The notes beneath the pieces were generated by a model. The model did not search any database. It was not told where the DNA came from and saw only the letters and a list, made by a program, of their open reading frames with translations. A stretch of DNA of 64,000 nucleotides, taken from assembly GCA_047345645.1 (NCBI GenBank), contig JBLEFH010000007.1; one strand, given 5' to 3'. Numbering within the stretch: the first letter of the stretch is position 1; each line of letters begins with the position of its first letter. Source of the DNA: JBLEFH01 sp047345645. GTDB taxonomy: Bacteria > Pseudomonadota > Alphaproteobacteria > Rhodobacterales > Rhodobacteraceae. Shown here one piece after another: positions 27,412-35,322 of the stretch. The position numbers were made by a program, and so were the translations under genes.

Positions 27412-28466
27412 GGGACGACGCGCCCGGAGCCGGGCCCGAGGTCGCGCCATTCGAGATCGCCGGGGAGCATATCGCCCCCGGTCGCCGCGCGACGGTCAAT
27501 GTCCCGGTCAGCCAGCTTTCGGACCACACCCCGGTCAATCTCGCCGTGCATGTGGTGCATGGCAAGAAGCCGGGGCCGACCATGTTCGTCTCCGCCGCGA
27601 TCCATGGCGACGAGATCATCGGGGTGGAGATCGTCCGCCGTCTTTTGGGCGTCGATGCGCTGGAGGAGATGGCCGGGACGCTCCTCGCCGTGCCGATCGT
27701 CAACAGCTACGGTTTCATGAACCATTCGCGCTATCTGCCTGACAGGCGTGATCTCAACCGCGTTTTTCCCGGCTCGGAACGCGGCTCGCTGGCCTCGCGG
27801 CTGGCGCATATTTTCATGCAGGAGGTGGTGCTGCGCTGTGAGATCGGGATCGACCTGCATTCCGCCGCGATCCACCGCACCAACCTGCCGCAGATCCGGG
27901 TGAGTTCCGGCAACAAGCATCTGATGGATCTGGGCAAAGTCTTCGGCGCGCCCATCGTCGTCGTCTCCAGCCTGCGCGAAGGCAGTTTGCGCGGTGAGGC
28001 GAAGGAACGGGGCGTCGATATGCTGCTCTACGAGGCCGGGGAGGGGCTGCGTTTCGACGAGACTGCCGTGGCGACCGGCGTGGGCGGCATCCTGCGGGTG
28101 ATGGCCCATCTCGGCATGATCGAGGAGATGCAGGAGCGCGATATCGACTCGCTGATCGCCAACCGCTCCGGCTGGACCCGCGCGCCCGCAGGCGGCCTTT
28201 TCCGCGCCTTCGCCCATCTCGGCGACACCGTGGCCGCGGGCGATGTTCTGGGCGCGATCTCGGACCCGTTCGGGACAGCGGAAGAAGAGGTGCTCGCCGA
28301 TATCGACGGCATGATCATCGGCCGCGCCAACCTGCCCATCGTCTATGAGGGCGACGCGCTCTTCCACATCGCCAAACTGACCAGCGAAGTGCCCGACGAG
28401 CTGGCCGAACATCTCGCGGAAACCTATGCCGGGGACCGCATGGCGGATGAGGACGAGATCATCTGA
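27408..28466 (+). CDS. Succinylglutamate desuccinylase/aspartoacylase family zinc hydrolase
   Basis: The 352-residue protein belongs to the M14-like AstE/AspA family: zinc motif HGDE (AAIHGDEIIG), NRVFPGS substrate motif and third ligand in IDLHSAA. A C-terminal beta domain follows (about 270-350, FRAFAHLGDTVAAGDVLG). It is translationally coupled to rimK, suggesting it trims or recycles a glutamyl or N-acyl product of RimK; that is inference. Confidence 0.87.
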   Translation: MRDDAPGAGPEVAPFEIAGEHIAPGRRATVNVPVSQLSDHTPVNLAVHVVHGKKPGPTMFVSAAIHGDEIIGVEIVRRLLGVDALEEMAGTLLAVPIVNSYGFMNHSRYLPDRRDLNRVFPGSERGSLASRLAHIFMQEVVLRCEIGIDLHSAAIHRTNLPQIRVSSGNKHLMDLGKVFGAPIVVVSSLREGSLRGEAKERGVDMLLYEAGEGLRFDETAVATGVGGILRVMAHLGMIEEMQERDIDSLIANRSGWTRAPAGGLFRAFAHLGDTVAAGDVLGAISDPFGTAEEEVLADIDGMIIGRANLPIVYEGDALFHIAKLTSEVPDELAEHLAETYAGDRMADEDEII

Positions 28467-28562
28467 ATGTGACACTTTTTTGACGATTATGTGTCAGTTC
28501 CGCCTCGAATTGTGACAGCACATTAAATATTATGCTCCGCATATGTGTGTTGGAGGTATTTA
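28467..28562 (+). promoter_or_regulatory. AT-rich upstream region of the PAP2 gene with inverted repeat
   Basis: This gap is visibly AT-richer than its surroundings. It contains TGACAC and GTGTCA arms separated by 15 bases (about 28470-28496), a further TTGTGACAGCACA, and an AT-rich CATTAAATATTATGC that could hold a -10 box. GGAGG at 28552-28556 is the ribosome-binding site for GTG 28563. The regulator is unknown. Confidence 0.4.
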
Positions 28563-29270
28563 GTGACTTTTTTACGAGAGTTGGACATTCAAGCCAGTTT
28601 GCTTGTGAATGACGCAGCCGGTCACAACCGTATTCTAGATCTTTTGGTGGGCGGACTGTCGGGTAACGACATGTTCAAGGGCGTTGTCGCGATGATGCTC
28701 TTTTGGGGGCTGTGGTCGGCCGCGCGGGACAAAACCGGCGAGACGCGGGCGGGCCTGCTGGCACTGGCGATCAGCGCGAGCATTTCGGTCATCCTCGGTC
28801 GCGTATTGGCGCTGATCCTGCCCTTCAGGCTCCGGCCCGTTCACGCGGATCATGAGGGGTTCAACACGCCCTACGGAATGCCCGAAACCGTGTTGGAGGG
28901 CTGGAGTTCCCTGCCAAGCGATCACGCCGCGCTGTTCTACGCGCTGGCCTTCGGGTTCCTGATGATCGACCGCCGGGCCGGGATCGCCGCACTCCTCTAC
29001 GCCGTCATCGTGATCACGCTGCCGCGCATTTATATCGGCTTCCACTATTGGAGCGACATGATCGCGGGCGGGCTGATCGGCGCCTTCTCGGCCTTTGTGA
29101 TCCTGCCATGGCTGCGCGATCTCATCCTGCGCCATGATGTGCTGCGGGTGGAGCGCCATCACCCGGCGCTGTTCTATCCGGTGATGTTCTTCGTGACCTA
29201 TCAAATGGCCTCGCTCTATGGCCCCGCCGTGAGTTTTCTCAAAGCGGTTGCGCGCGGCCTCGGGGCGTGA
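28563..29270 (+). CDS. PAP2-family membrane phosphatase
   Basis: The 235-residue protein has five to six membrane helices and the three phosphatase motifs: RLRP (motif 1), PSDHAALFYAL (motif 2) and PRIYIGFHYWSD (motif 3, with the R-H-D residues). Family members dephosphorylate undecaprenyl pyrophosphate, phosphatidate or related lipids in the membrane. GTG 28563 is chosen for the GGAGG seven bases upstream. It directly precedes the nuo promoter region. Confidence 0.85.
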   Translation: MTFLRELDIQASLLVNDAAGHNRILDLLVGGLSGNDMFKGVVAMMLFWGLWSAARDKTGETRAGLLALAISASISVILGRVLALILPFRLRPVHADHEGFNTPYGMPETVLEGWSSLPSDHAALFYALAFGFLMIDRRAGIAALLYAVIVITLPRIYIGFHYWSDMIAGGLIGAFSAFVILPWLRDLILRHDVLRVERHHPALFYPVMFFVTYQMASLYGPAVSFLKAVARGLGA

Positions 29271-29312
29271 TCCGAGACGCGGATAAATTACGTCAGAATT
29301 GAACAAATCTCT

Positions 29313-29324
29313 TGTCATATGACA
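29313..29324. promoter_or_regulatory. Perfect 12-base palindrome upstream of nuoA
   Basis: TGTCATATGACA is a perfect palindrome about 20 bases before the putative nuo -35 box, suggesting an operator for a dimeric regulator of the 21-kb nuo operon. No known regulator is assigned. Confidence 0.45.
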
Positions 29325-29344
29325 GCCAAATCATTCAGTTCCCG

Positions 29345-29373
29345 TTGACCCTTTCCGGTGCACAGAGTAGGAC
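29345..29373 (+). promoter_or_regulatory. Putative promoter of the nuo operon
   Basis: TTGACC (29345-29350) is followed after 17 bases by TAGGAC (29368-29373), 33 bases before the nuoA start. The -35 is good and the -10 weak. Transcripts from PAP2 could also read through, because no terminator is seen after 29270. Confidence 0.4.
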
Positions 29374-29406
29374 AGATGAAAGCCACCCCATATAAGGGAG
29401 AGCCCT

Positions 29407-29772
29407 GTGGACGTCTTGTTGCGTGAATATCTGCCCATCCTCATCTTCCTCGGAATCGCCATTGCCCTCGGGCTGGTGCTGATCCTCGCCGCTGTGGTGC
29501 TTGCGGTCCACAATCCGGACGCAGAGAAGACCTCGGCCTATGAGTGCGGGTTCAACGCGTTCGACGATGCGCGGATGAAATTTGACGTGCGCTTTTACCT
29601 CGTCTCGATTCTCTTCATCATCTTCGATCTCGAAATCGCCTTCCTCTTCCCATGGGCGGCAAGTTTTGAGCATCAGGGCGTGTTCGGCCTCTGGTCGATG
29701 ATGCTGTTCCTCGGGGTCCTCACCGTCGGCTTTGCCTATGAGTGGAAGAAGGGGGCGCTGGAATGGCAGTAA
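29407..29772 (+). CDS. nuoA: NADH-quinone oxidoreductase subunit A
   Basis: NuoA is a three-helix membrane subunit (ND3 homologue) at the junction of the peripheral and membrane arms of complex I. The 121-residue protein has the signature KTSAYECGFNAF with the conserved loop cysteine, then FDVRFYLVSILFIIFDLE. The start is GTG behind AAGGGAG. First gene of the operon; overlaps nuoB by 10 bases. Confidence 0.97.
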   Translation: MDVLLREYLPILIFLGIAIALGLVLILAAVVLAVHNPDAEKTSAYECGFNAFDDARMKFDVRFYLVSILFIIFDLEIAFLFPWAASFEHQGVFGLWSMMLFLGVLTVGFAYEWKKGALEWQ

Positions 29773-30377
29773 AGAACGTCCACGACACCGCGACGAAAGA
29801 GGCCCGCGCCGAGCTTGCGCCGGACCAGCTTCCGGGCGCGCCTGCCAAACATGACGCGCTCGCCTATTACGCGGGCGGCGACCGTGAGGTGGCGACCAAG
29901 GCGATGGCCAATGAACTGGCCGATAAGGGGTTTTTGCTCACGTCGACCGAGGACATTATCAACTGGGCGCGCACCGGCTCGCTCCATTGGATGACCTTCG
30001 GGCTCGCTTGCTGCGCCGTCGAGATGATGCATTCCTCGATGCCGCGTTACGATCTGGAGCGCTACGGCACCGCGCCGCGCGCCAGCCCGCGCCAGTCCGA
30101 CCTGATGATCGTCGCCGGGACGCTGACCAACAAAATGGCACCGGCCCTGCGCAAGGTCTACGACCAGATGCCGGAGCCGCGCTACGTGATCTCCATGGGC
30201 TCCTGTGCCAATGGTGGCGGCTATTATCACTACAGCTATTCGGTGGTGCGCGGCTGCGACCGGATCGTGCCGGTGGATGTCTATGTGCCCGGCTGCCCGC
30301 CGACGGCGGAAGCGCTGGTCTACGGGATTTTGCAGCTCCAGCGGAAGATCCGCCGGACAGGCACGCTGGCACGGTAA
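29763..30377 (+). CDS. nuoB: NADH-quinone oxidoreductase subunit B
   Basis: NuoB (PSST homologue) holds cluster N2, the last electron donor to quinone. The 204-residue protein has the tandem cysteines in GLACCAVEMMH, then SMGSCANGGGYYHYSYS and YVPGCPPTAEAL, supplying all four N2 ligands. It has an Ala/Lys-rich N-terminal extension of about 45 residues, common in alphaproteobacteria. ATG 29763 lies within nuoA. Confidence 0.98.
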   Translation: MAVKNVHDTATKEARAELAPDQLPGAPAKHDALAYYAGGDREVATKAMANELADKGFLLTSTEDIINWARTGSLHWMTFGLACCAVEMMHSSMPRYDLERYGTAPRASPRQSDLMIVAGTLTNKMAPALRKVYDQMPEPRYVISMGSCANGGGYYHYSYSVVRGCDRIVPVDVYVPGCPPTAEALVYGILQLQRKIRRTGTLAR

Positions 30378-30386
30378 GGGGGCGAG

Positions 30387-31001
30387 ATGACCGAAGCCTT
30401 GCAAGAACTTGCGGCGCTCATCGAGGCCAAGCAGTCCGACGATGTGCTGCGCACCGAGATCGCCTATGACGAGCTGAGCATCTATGTGAACGCGGCCAAA
30501 ATCGTGGAAGTCATCGAATTTCTGCGTCAGGACGGGGCCTGCAATTTCTCGACGCTGATCGACATCACGGCGGTGGATTATCCGGGGCGCGAGAAGCGTT
30601 TCGACATGGTGTATCACCTGCTCAGCATGTATCAGAACCAGCGCATCCGCGTGAAAGCGGCGGTCCATGATGGCGAGTTGGTCCCCTCGATCACGCGCGT
30701 CTTCCCGGTCGCCAATTGGTATGAGCGCGAAGTCTTTGATATGTATGGGCTGATGTTCACGGGCCACCCGGATCTGCGCCGCATCCTCACCGATTACGGG
30801 TTCCGCGGCTATCCGCTGCGCAAGGATTTCCCGACCAGTGGCTATAGCCAGGTCCGCTATGATGAAGAGCGCAAGCGCGTGGTCTATGAGCCGCTCGATC
30901 TTGTGCAGGAATATCGCCAGTTCGACTTCATGTCGCCATGGGAGGGGGCGGAATACATCCTTCCCGGCGATGAGAAGGGCGAGCAGAAAGGCAAGGACTG
31001 A
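30387..31001 (+). CDS. nuoC: NADH-quinone oxidoreductase subunit C
   Basis: NuoC (30-kDa homologue) is a peripheral-arm subunit of complex I. The 204-residue protein contains the family motif EREVFDMYGLMFTGHPDLRR and then GFRGYPLRKDFP. It is a separate gene, not fused to nuoD as in E. coli. It ends with TGATG, sharing a base with the start of the thioesterase gene. Confidence 0.97.
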   Translation: MTEALQELAALIEAKQSDDVLRTEIAYDELSIYVNAAKIVEVIEFLRQDGACNFSTLIDITAVDYPGREKRFDMVYHLLSMYQNQRIRVKAAVHDGELVPSITRVFPVANWYEREVFDMYGLMFTGHPDLRRILTDYGFRGYPLRKDFPTSGYSQVRYDEERKRVVYEPLDLVQEYRQFDFMSPWEGAEYILPGDEKGEQKGKD

Positions 31002-31414
31002 TGGCGCTTGCGGTCGGTGATCGGGCGGAATTTTCCATGCCCATCGGCAAGCACCACCTCGTCTCGCAGATCTTTGCCGAGGAGGGGGTGGGCAGCGACA
31101 TGCCGGGCGTGCTCTCGACGGCCTATATGATCGGGATCATGGAATGGGGCTGTCTGGAGCAGATGCGGCCACATTTGGAGGATGGTCAGGTCTCGCTCGG
31201 GGTCAAGATCGACGTGACCCACACGGCGCCGACGCTGCAAGGCATGACCATGACGGTGACCTCGGAGGTCACAGCGGTTGAGGGCCGGCAGATCGAATTC
31301 AAGGTCGCGATGCGCGACGAGGCGGGCGAGATCGGGGAAGGGCGGCACCGCCGCGCCATCGTCGACAAGTCCCGGTTTGAGGATAAGGCGGCCGCGCGCC
31401 GCGCTGATGCGTAA
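31001..31414 (+). CDS. Hotdog-fold thioesterase embedded between nuoC and nuoD
   Basis: The 137-residue protein is a single hotdog domain resembling fluoroacetyl-CoA thioesterase-like proteins (GKHHLVSQIFAEEGVGSDMPG, STAYMIGIMEWGC, SLGVKIDVTHTAPT, GEGRHRRAIVD). It would hydrolyse an acyl-CoA, but the substrate is unknown. It is locked between nuoC (one-base overlap) and nuoD (12-base gap), so it is made with complex I. A link to lipid or acyl-CoA supply for the complex is only a hypothesis. Confidence 0.85.
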   Translation: MALAVGDRAEFSMPIGKHHLVSQIFAEEGVGSDMPGVLSTAYMIGIMEWGCLEQMRPHLEDGQVSLGVKIDVTHTAPTLQGMTMTVTSEVTAVEGRQIEFKVAMRDEAGEIGEGRHRRAIVDKSRFEDKAAARRADA

Positions 31415-31426
31415 AGGAGAGGCATA

Positions 31427-32641
31427 ATGGACGGTCTCGATTACAAGGACGGGCTCGATGGCGAGCAGACGATCCGGAATTTTAGCATCAATTTCGGCCC
31501 GCAGCACCCTGCGGCCCACGGCGTGCTGCGCATGGTGCTGGAGCTCGATGGCGAGCTTGTCGAGCGCGCGGACCCGCATATCGGCCTTCTTCATCGCGGG
31601 ACGGAAAAGCTCATGGAGAGCCGGACCTACCTGCAAAACCTGCCCTATTTCGACCGTCTCGATTATGTCTCGCCGATGAATCAGGAACATGCCTGGTGTC
31701 TGGCGATTGAAAAGATGGTGGGTGTGGAAGTGCCGCGCCGCGCCTCTCTCATTCGGGTGCTATTCTCCGAAATTGGCCGTATTCTCAACCATTTGATGAA
31801 TGTGACGACGCAGGCGATGGATGTGGGCGCGCTGACGCCGCCGCTCTGGGGTTTTGAGCAGCGCGAATGTCTGATGGAATTCTATGAGCGGGCCTGCGGT
31901 GCGCGTCTCCATGCGGCTTATTTCCGGCCCGGCGGCGTCCATCAGGATCTGACGCCGGAGCTTCTCGACGATATTCTCGCCTGGTGCGATCCGTTCGAAG
32001 ATTTCATGGACGATCTCAATAACCTGCTGACAGAAAACCGGATTTTCAAACAGCGCAATGTCGATATCGCGATTGTCGATCAGAAAACCGCGCTCGATTG
32101 GGGCTTTTCCGGCGTGATGGTGCGCGGCTCGGGCATGGCCTGGGATCTGCGCCGCGCGCAGCCCTATGAGTGCTATAACGAGTTCGAATTCGACATCCCG
32201 GTCGGCACCAATGGCGATTGCTATGACCGCTATCTCGTGCGGATGCAGGAGATGCGCGAGTCTGTGAAGATCATCCGCCAAGCGATTGAAAAGCTGAAAG
32301 AAGAACCGGCGGGCGATGTGCTGGCGCGCGGCAAGCTGACGCCGCCGACGCGCGCGGAAATGAAAACCTCGATGGAAGCGCTGATCCATCATTTCAAGCT
32401 CTACACCGAAGGCTTCCACGTCCCCGAGGGCGAGGTTTATGCCGCCGTGGAAGCGCCGAAGGGCGAGTTCGGCGTCTATCTCGTCGCCGATGGCACAAAC
32501 AAGCCCTACAAGGCCAAGATCCGCGCGCCCGGTTATGCGCATCTGCACGCGATGGATCACGTCGCAAAGGGTCACCAACTGGCCGATGTGGCCGCAATTA
32601 TCGGGACGATGGATATCGTGTTTGGCGAGGTGGACCGATGA
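31427..32641 (+). CDS. nuoD: NADH-quinone oxidoreductase subunit D
   Basis: NuoD (49-kDa homologue) forms the quinone-reduction site with NuoB. The 404-residue protein has the N-terminal NFGPQHPAAHGVLR loop that reaches the quinone head-group, HIGLLHRGTEKL, and the C-terminal hydrogenase-like PGYAHLHAMDHV. GGAGAGGC precedes ATG 31427. Its stop overlaps the next lipoprotein gene by four bases. Confidence 0.98.
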   Translation: MDGLDYKDGLDGEQTIRNFSINFGPQHPAAHGVLRMVLELDGELVERADPHIGLLHRGTEKLMESRTYLQNLPYFDRLDYVSPMNQEHAWCLAIEKMVGVEVPRRASLIRVLFSEIGRILNHLMNVTTQAMDVGALTPPLWGFEQRECLMEFYERACGARLHAAYFRPGGVHQDLTPELLDDILAWCDPFEDFMDDLNNLLTENRIFKQRNVDIAIVDQKTALDWGFSGVMVRGSGMAWDLRRAQPYECYNEFEFDIPVGTNGDCYDRYLVRMQEMRESVKIIRQAIEKLKEEPAGDVLARGKLTPPTRAEMKTSMEALIHHFKLYTEGFHVPEGEVYAAVEAPKGEFGVYLVADGTNKPYKAKIRAPGYAHLHAMDHVAKGHQLADVAAIIGTMDIVFGEVDR

Positions 32642-32994
32642 TGCGTGCGGCGAAAACAACCGGCGCGCTGGCGCTGATCCTGGGGCTTGCGGCCTGCGCT
32701 CAAAACGCGGGCGGCGCGATGACTTCGGCAAACGCGCGCGATCTGGCGATGACGATTTTTGCAGAAAACGGCTGCACCATGACCCACCCGGCGTTCCGCG
32801 CCGCGATGCTGCAACGGGGCTATACGCGCTATGCCGCAGAGGTCGGTGAGGACGGCAATGTCGACAACAGCTATATCATCGACGACGCGATCAATCGCAT
32901 GATCGAGGATGGAGAGATCGTCATTGCCGATGAAGTGAATGCACCGGGCGGCGAGGCGTCGCTGACCGTGGGCCCGTGCGCGAGCGCTGGCTAA
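32638..32994 (+). CDS. Small lipoprotein of unknown function, between nuoD and nuoE
   Basis: The 118-residue protein has a lipoprotein signal with lipobox GLAAC (Cys20 from the first ATG) and a mature acidic domain of about 98 residues with TIFAENGCTMTHPAFRAAML, possibly with a Cys pair. No named family is recognised with certainty. Start ATG 32638 overlaps the nuoD stop (ATGA); a second ATG follows at once. It would sit on the periplasmic side of the inner or outer membrane, opposite to NuoD. Confidence 0.78.
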   Translation: MMRAAKTTGALALILGLAACAQNAGGAMTSANARDLAMTIFAENGCTMTHPAFRAAMLQRGYTRYAAEVGEDGNVDNSYIIDDAINRMIEDGEIVIADEVNAPGGEASLTVGPCASAG

Positions 32995-33009
32995 GAGGAC
33001 CGAAAGACT

Positions 33010-34305
33010 ATGCTAAGACGACTTTACCCGGACCAGCCCGAGAGCTTCGCCTTCACCGAAGCCAATTACGAATGGGCGCTTGGCCAGATCTCGAAATTCC
33101 CCGAGGGGCGGCAAGCCTCAGCGGTGATCCCGCTTTTGTGGCGCGCGCAGGAGCAGGAGGGATGGCTGACCCGTCCGGCGATTGAAGAGGTCGCGCGGAT
33201 CCTCGATATGGCCTATATCCGGGTGCTTGAGGTCGCGACATTCTACTTTATGTTTCAGCTGCAACCCGTTGGCTCTGTTGCGCATATCCAGATTTGTGGG
33301 ACGACCTCCTGCATGATCTGCGGGGCGGAGGACCTGATGCGGGTCTGCCAGGAAAAAATCGCGCCGGAGCCGCACCAGATTTCCGAGGATGGGAAATTTT
33401 CCTGGGAAGAGGTCGAGTGTCTCGGGGCCTGTTCCAACGCACCAATGGCCCAGATCGGCAAGGATTATTACGAGGATCTGACCGAGGAGTCGCTCGCCGG
33501 GATCATCGACGCCATGGCGCGCGGCGAGGTGCCGACACCGGGGCCGCAAAATGGCCGCTGGGGGTCCGAGCCGAAGGATGGGCCGAAGATTTTGGGCGGA
33601 GAGCGGGCCGAGGAGGCGAATGTGTCCGTCGCCCGCGCGGTGCAGTTCGACGACACAATTGCGCGCATCGATGGCCCGCAGGGCGAGGTGCGGTTCTACC
33701 GCGAGGTCGAGAACCATCAGGCGAATGTCGGGCCGCTGGAGCCGTATCAGGCGGAAGAGGCGGACGGGCCGAAGGTTAGCGGCGATGCGCCGGTCTCAGA
33801 AGATGGCGTGAGCGTTCAGGAAACCGATGTGGACCGCGTGGCGCGTCCGGGTGACGAAACGGCTAGTGAGGACGCCGAGGATGTGAAAAAGGCGGAAGCT
33901 GCGACGGAGTCCAAGGGCGATAAGGCCAAGACGACCAAGGACACAGCGGGCGTGGCCAAGGGGAAGGCGTCTGAGAAGAAGGGTGCTGCGAAGAAAGACA
34001 GCGCTCAGAAAGAGACCGCCAAAAAAGCTGCTGAGACGGCAGAGAGCGAAGACAAACCGCAGAAAAAGCCTGAAACGCTGGATGGCGCACGGGATGGCAA
34101 TGCGGATGATCTGAAGAAAATCAATGGTGTGGGGCCGAAACTTGAAGCGCTGCTCAACAGCCTCGGGTTCTACCATTTCGATCAGATCGCCAATTGGACG
34201 GATGAGGAAGTCAACTGGGTCGATGAGAACCTTGAAGGCTTCAAGGGGCGGATCGAGCGAGACGAGTGGGTCAAGCAGGCCAAAGCGCTTGCGGCCGAAA
34301 CATAA
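33010..34305 (+). CDS. nuoE: NADH-quinone oxidoreductase subunit E with long C-terminal extension
   Basis: NuoE (24-kDa homologue) carries [2Fe-2S] cluster N1a in the NADH-input module. Residues 1-180 are the standard subunit with ligands C96, C101, C137 and C141. The protein is 431 residues, more than twice the usual 170-240. After a linker with an Ala/Lys/Glu-rich part (about 185-350), residues 353-428 form a helix-hairpin-helix-like domain (DLKKINGVGPKLE...). A near copy of this domain ends the next gene. The linker resembles disordered, solvent-exposed sequence. Confidence 0.94.
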   Translation: MLRRLYPDQPESFAFTEANYEWALGQISKFPEGRQASAVIPLLWRAQEQEGWLTRPAIEEVARILDMAYIRVLEVATFYFMFQLQPVGSVAHIQICGTTSCMICGAEDLMRVCQEKIAPEPHQISEDGKFSWEEVECLGACSNAPMAQIGKDYYEDLTEESLAGIIDAMARGEVPTPGPQNGRWGSEPKDGPKILGGERAEEANVSVARAVQFDDTIARIDGPQGEVRFYREVENHQANVGPLEPYQAEEADGPKVSGDAPVSEDGVSVQETDVDRVARPGDETASEDAEDVKKAEAATESKGDKAKTTKDTAGVAKGKASEKKGAAKKDSAQKETAKKAAETAESEDKPQKKPETLDGARDGNADDLKKINGVGPKLEALLNSLGFYHFDQIANWTDEEVNWVDENLEGFKGRIERDEWVKQAKALAAET

Positions 34306-34322
34306 TCGGGAGGGACTGAACC

Positions 34323-35096
34323 ATGAGTATTGTGACACGCGCACGCACCGAACCGCATATCTGGGCCTGGATTTTCGCCATTCCGGTGGGGATCGTGATC
34401 GGCCTGCTGTTCCTGATGTTCGGGGCCAATGGCTTCTGGGCCTGTCTTTTTGCGCTGGTGGCCTTCGCGCTGTTCGGTCTCTTTCTGGAGCGCTATCTGC
34501 CGGGGATGAACCCCGACAAGCCGATGGAGAATGTCGGCGCGGCGGCGGCGGAGTTGCGGGACGATGCCGCAGAGACGGCGGATGTGGCGAAGGCCAAGGC
34601 GGCGGAGCTGACCGCCGAAGCGCGTGAGGAGATCTCCGAAGAGATCGACGAGATGCGCGGCCGTGATGACGACGACGATGACGATGATGACGATAAGGAT
34701 CATGATCGCGAAGCCGAGGCGCGCGCCGAGGTGAAGGATGAGGCGACGGTGACCGAGGAGAACACCTCAGGCGCGGGCAGTGATGATCAAGCTGGCGCGA
34801 ATGACGACGACGCGGCGGATCACAGCGCGGCCAAGCATGGCGATGATCGCGCGCGCTCGAAGCCCGAGACGCTGGAGAGCGCACGGGATGGCAACGCCGA
34901 TGATCTCAAGAAAATCAACGGTGTCGGCCCGAAACTTGAAGAGACGCTCAACAGCCTCGGCTTCTATCATTTCGACCAGATTGCGAATTGGTCGGAAGAT
35001 GAGGTCGCATGGGTTGACGATAATCTCGAAGGGTTCCATGGCCGCATCGAACGGGACGACTGGATCGCGCAGGCGCGCGAGCTGGCGAAAGGCTGA
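34323..35096 (+). CDS. Membrane protein with ten-Asp run and the NuoE-type helix-hairpin-helix domain
   Basis: The 257-residue protein has two adjacent N-terminal membrane helices (about 13-35 and 38-57). An Ala/Glu-rich helical stretch, a run of ten aspartates (near residue 115) and an acidic linker follow. Residues 180-255 match the NuoE C-terminal domain at about 61 of 76 positions by hand count. It lies 17 bases after nuoE. It could anchor or dock the NADH module to the membrane through the shared domain; this is inference. No function is known. Confidence 0.85.
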   Translation: MSIVTRARTEPHIWAWIFAIPVGIVIGLLFLMFGANGFWACLFALVAFALFGLFLERYLPGMNPDKPMENVGAAAAELRDDAAETADVAKAKAAELTAEAREEISEEIDEMRGRDDDDDDDDDDKDHDREAEARAEVKDEATVTEENTSGAGSDDQAGANDDDAADHSAAKHGDDRARSKPETLESARDGNADDLKKINGVGPKLEETLNSLGFYHFDQIANWSEDEVAWVDDNLEGFHGRIERDDWIAQARELAKG

Positions 35097-35097
35097 G

Positions 35098-35322
35098 ATG
35101 GACAAATCGGGTGCATATGAGGTGCGGCGCGCGGCGATTGTGATCGCGGCGGCCTTCACCTTGTGGGTGGTCGTTAATCTTTTGGGCGGCGTGCTGGGGA
35201 TCCCTCCGCGCTACGCCTTTCTGGCCGATCTTGCCGCCATGGCGGCGATGATCTGGGCCTTGATCGTGGTATTGAAGGTCCGGGCAGATCGCCGCCGGAC
35301 CAAGGAGGGGCATGATGCTTGA
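35098..35322 (+). CDS. Two-helix small membrane protein (DUF5337-like) between nuoE and nuoF
   Basis: The 74-residue protein has two membrane helices (about 11-32 and 41-62) and a basic C-terminus (KVRADRRRTKEG). From memory it resembles the Rhodobacteraceae family DUF5337, unverified. It starts one base after the preceding stop and overlaps nuoF by 8-11 bases, so it is co-translated. Coding is supported by position, a clean hydrophobic pattern and tight packing. Confidence 0.8.
   Translation: MDKSGAYEVRRAAIVIAAAFTLWVVVNLLGGVLGIPPRYAFLADLAAMAAMIWALIVVLKVRADRRRTKEGHDA

Noticed and set aside
34666..34698. Asp codon run as a possible sequencing or slippage artefact
   Set aside because: GAT and GAC are mixed irregularly and the frame continues into a conserved domain, so it is treated as real.
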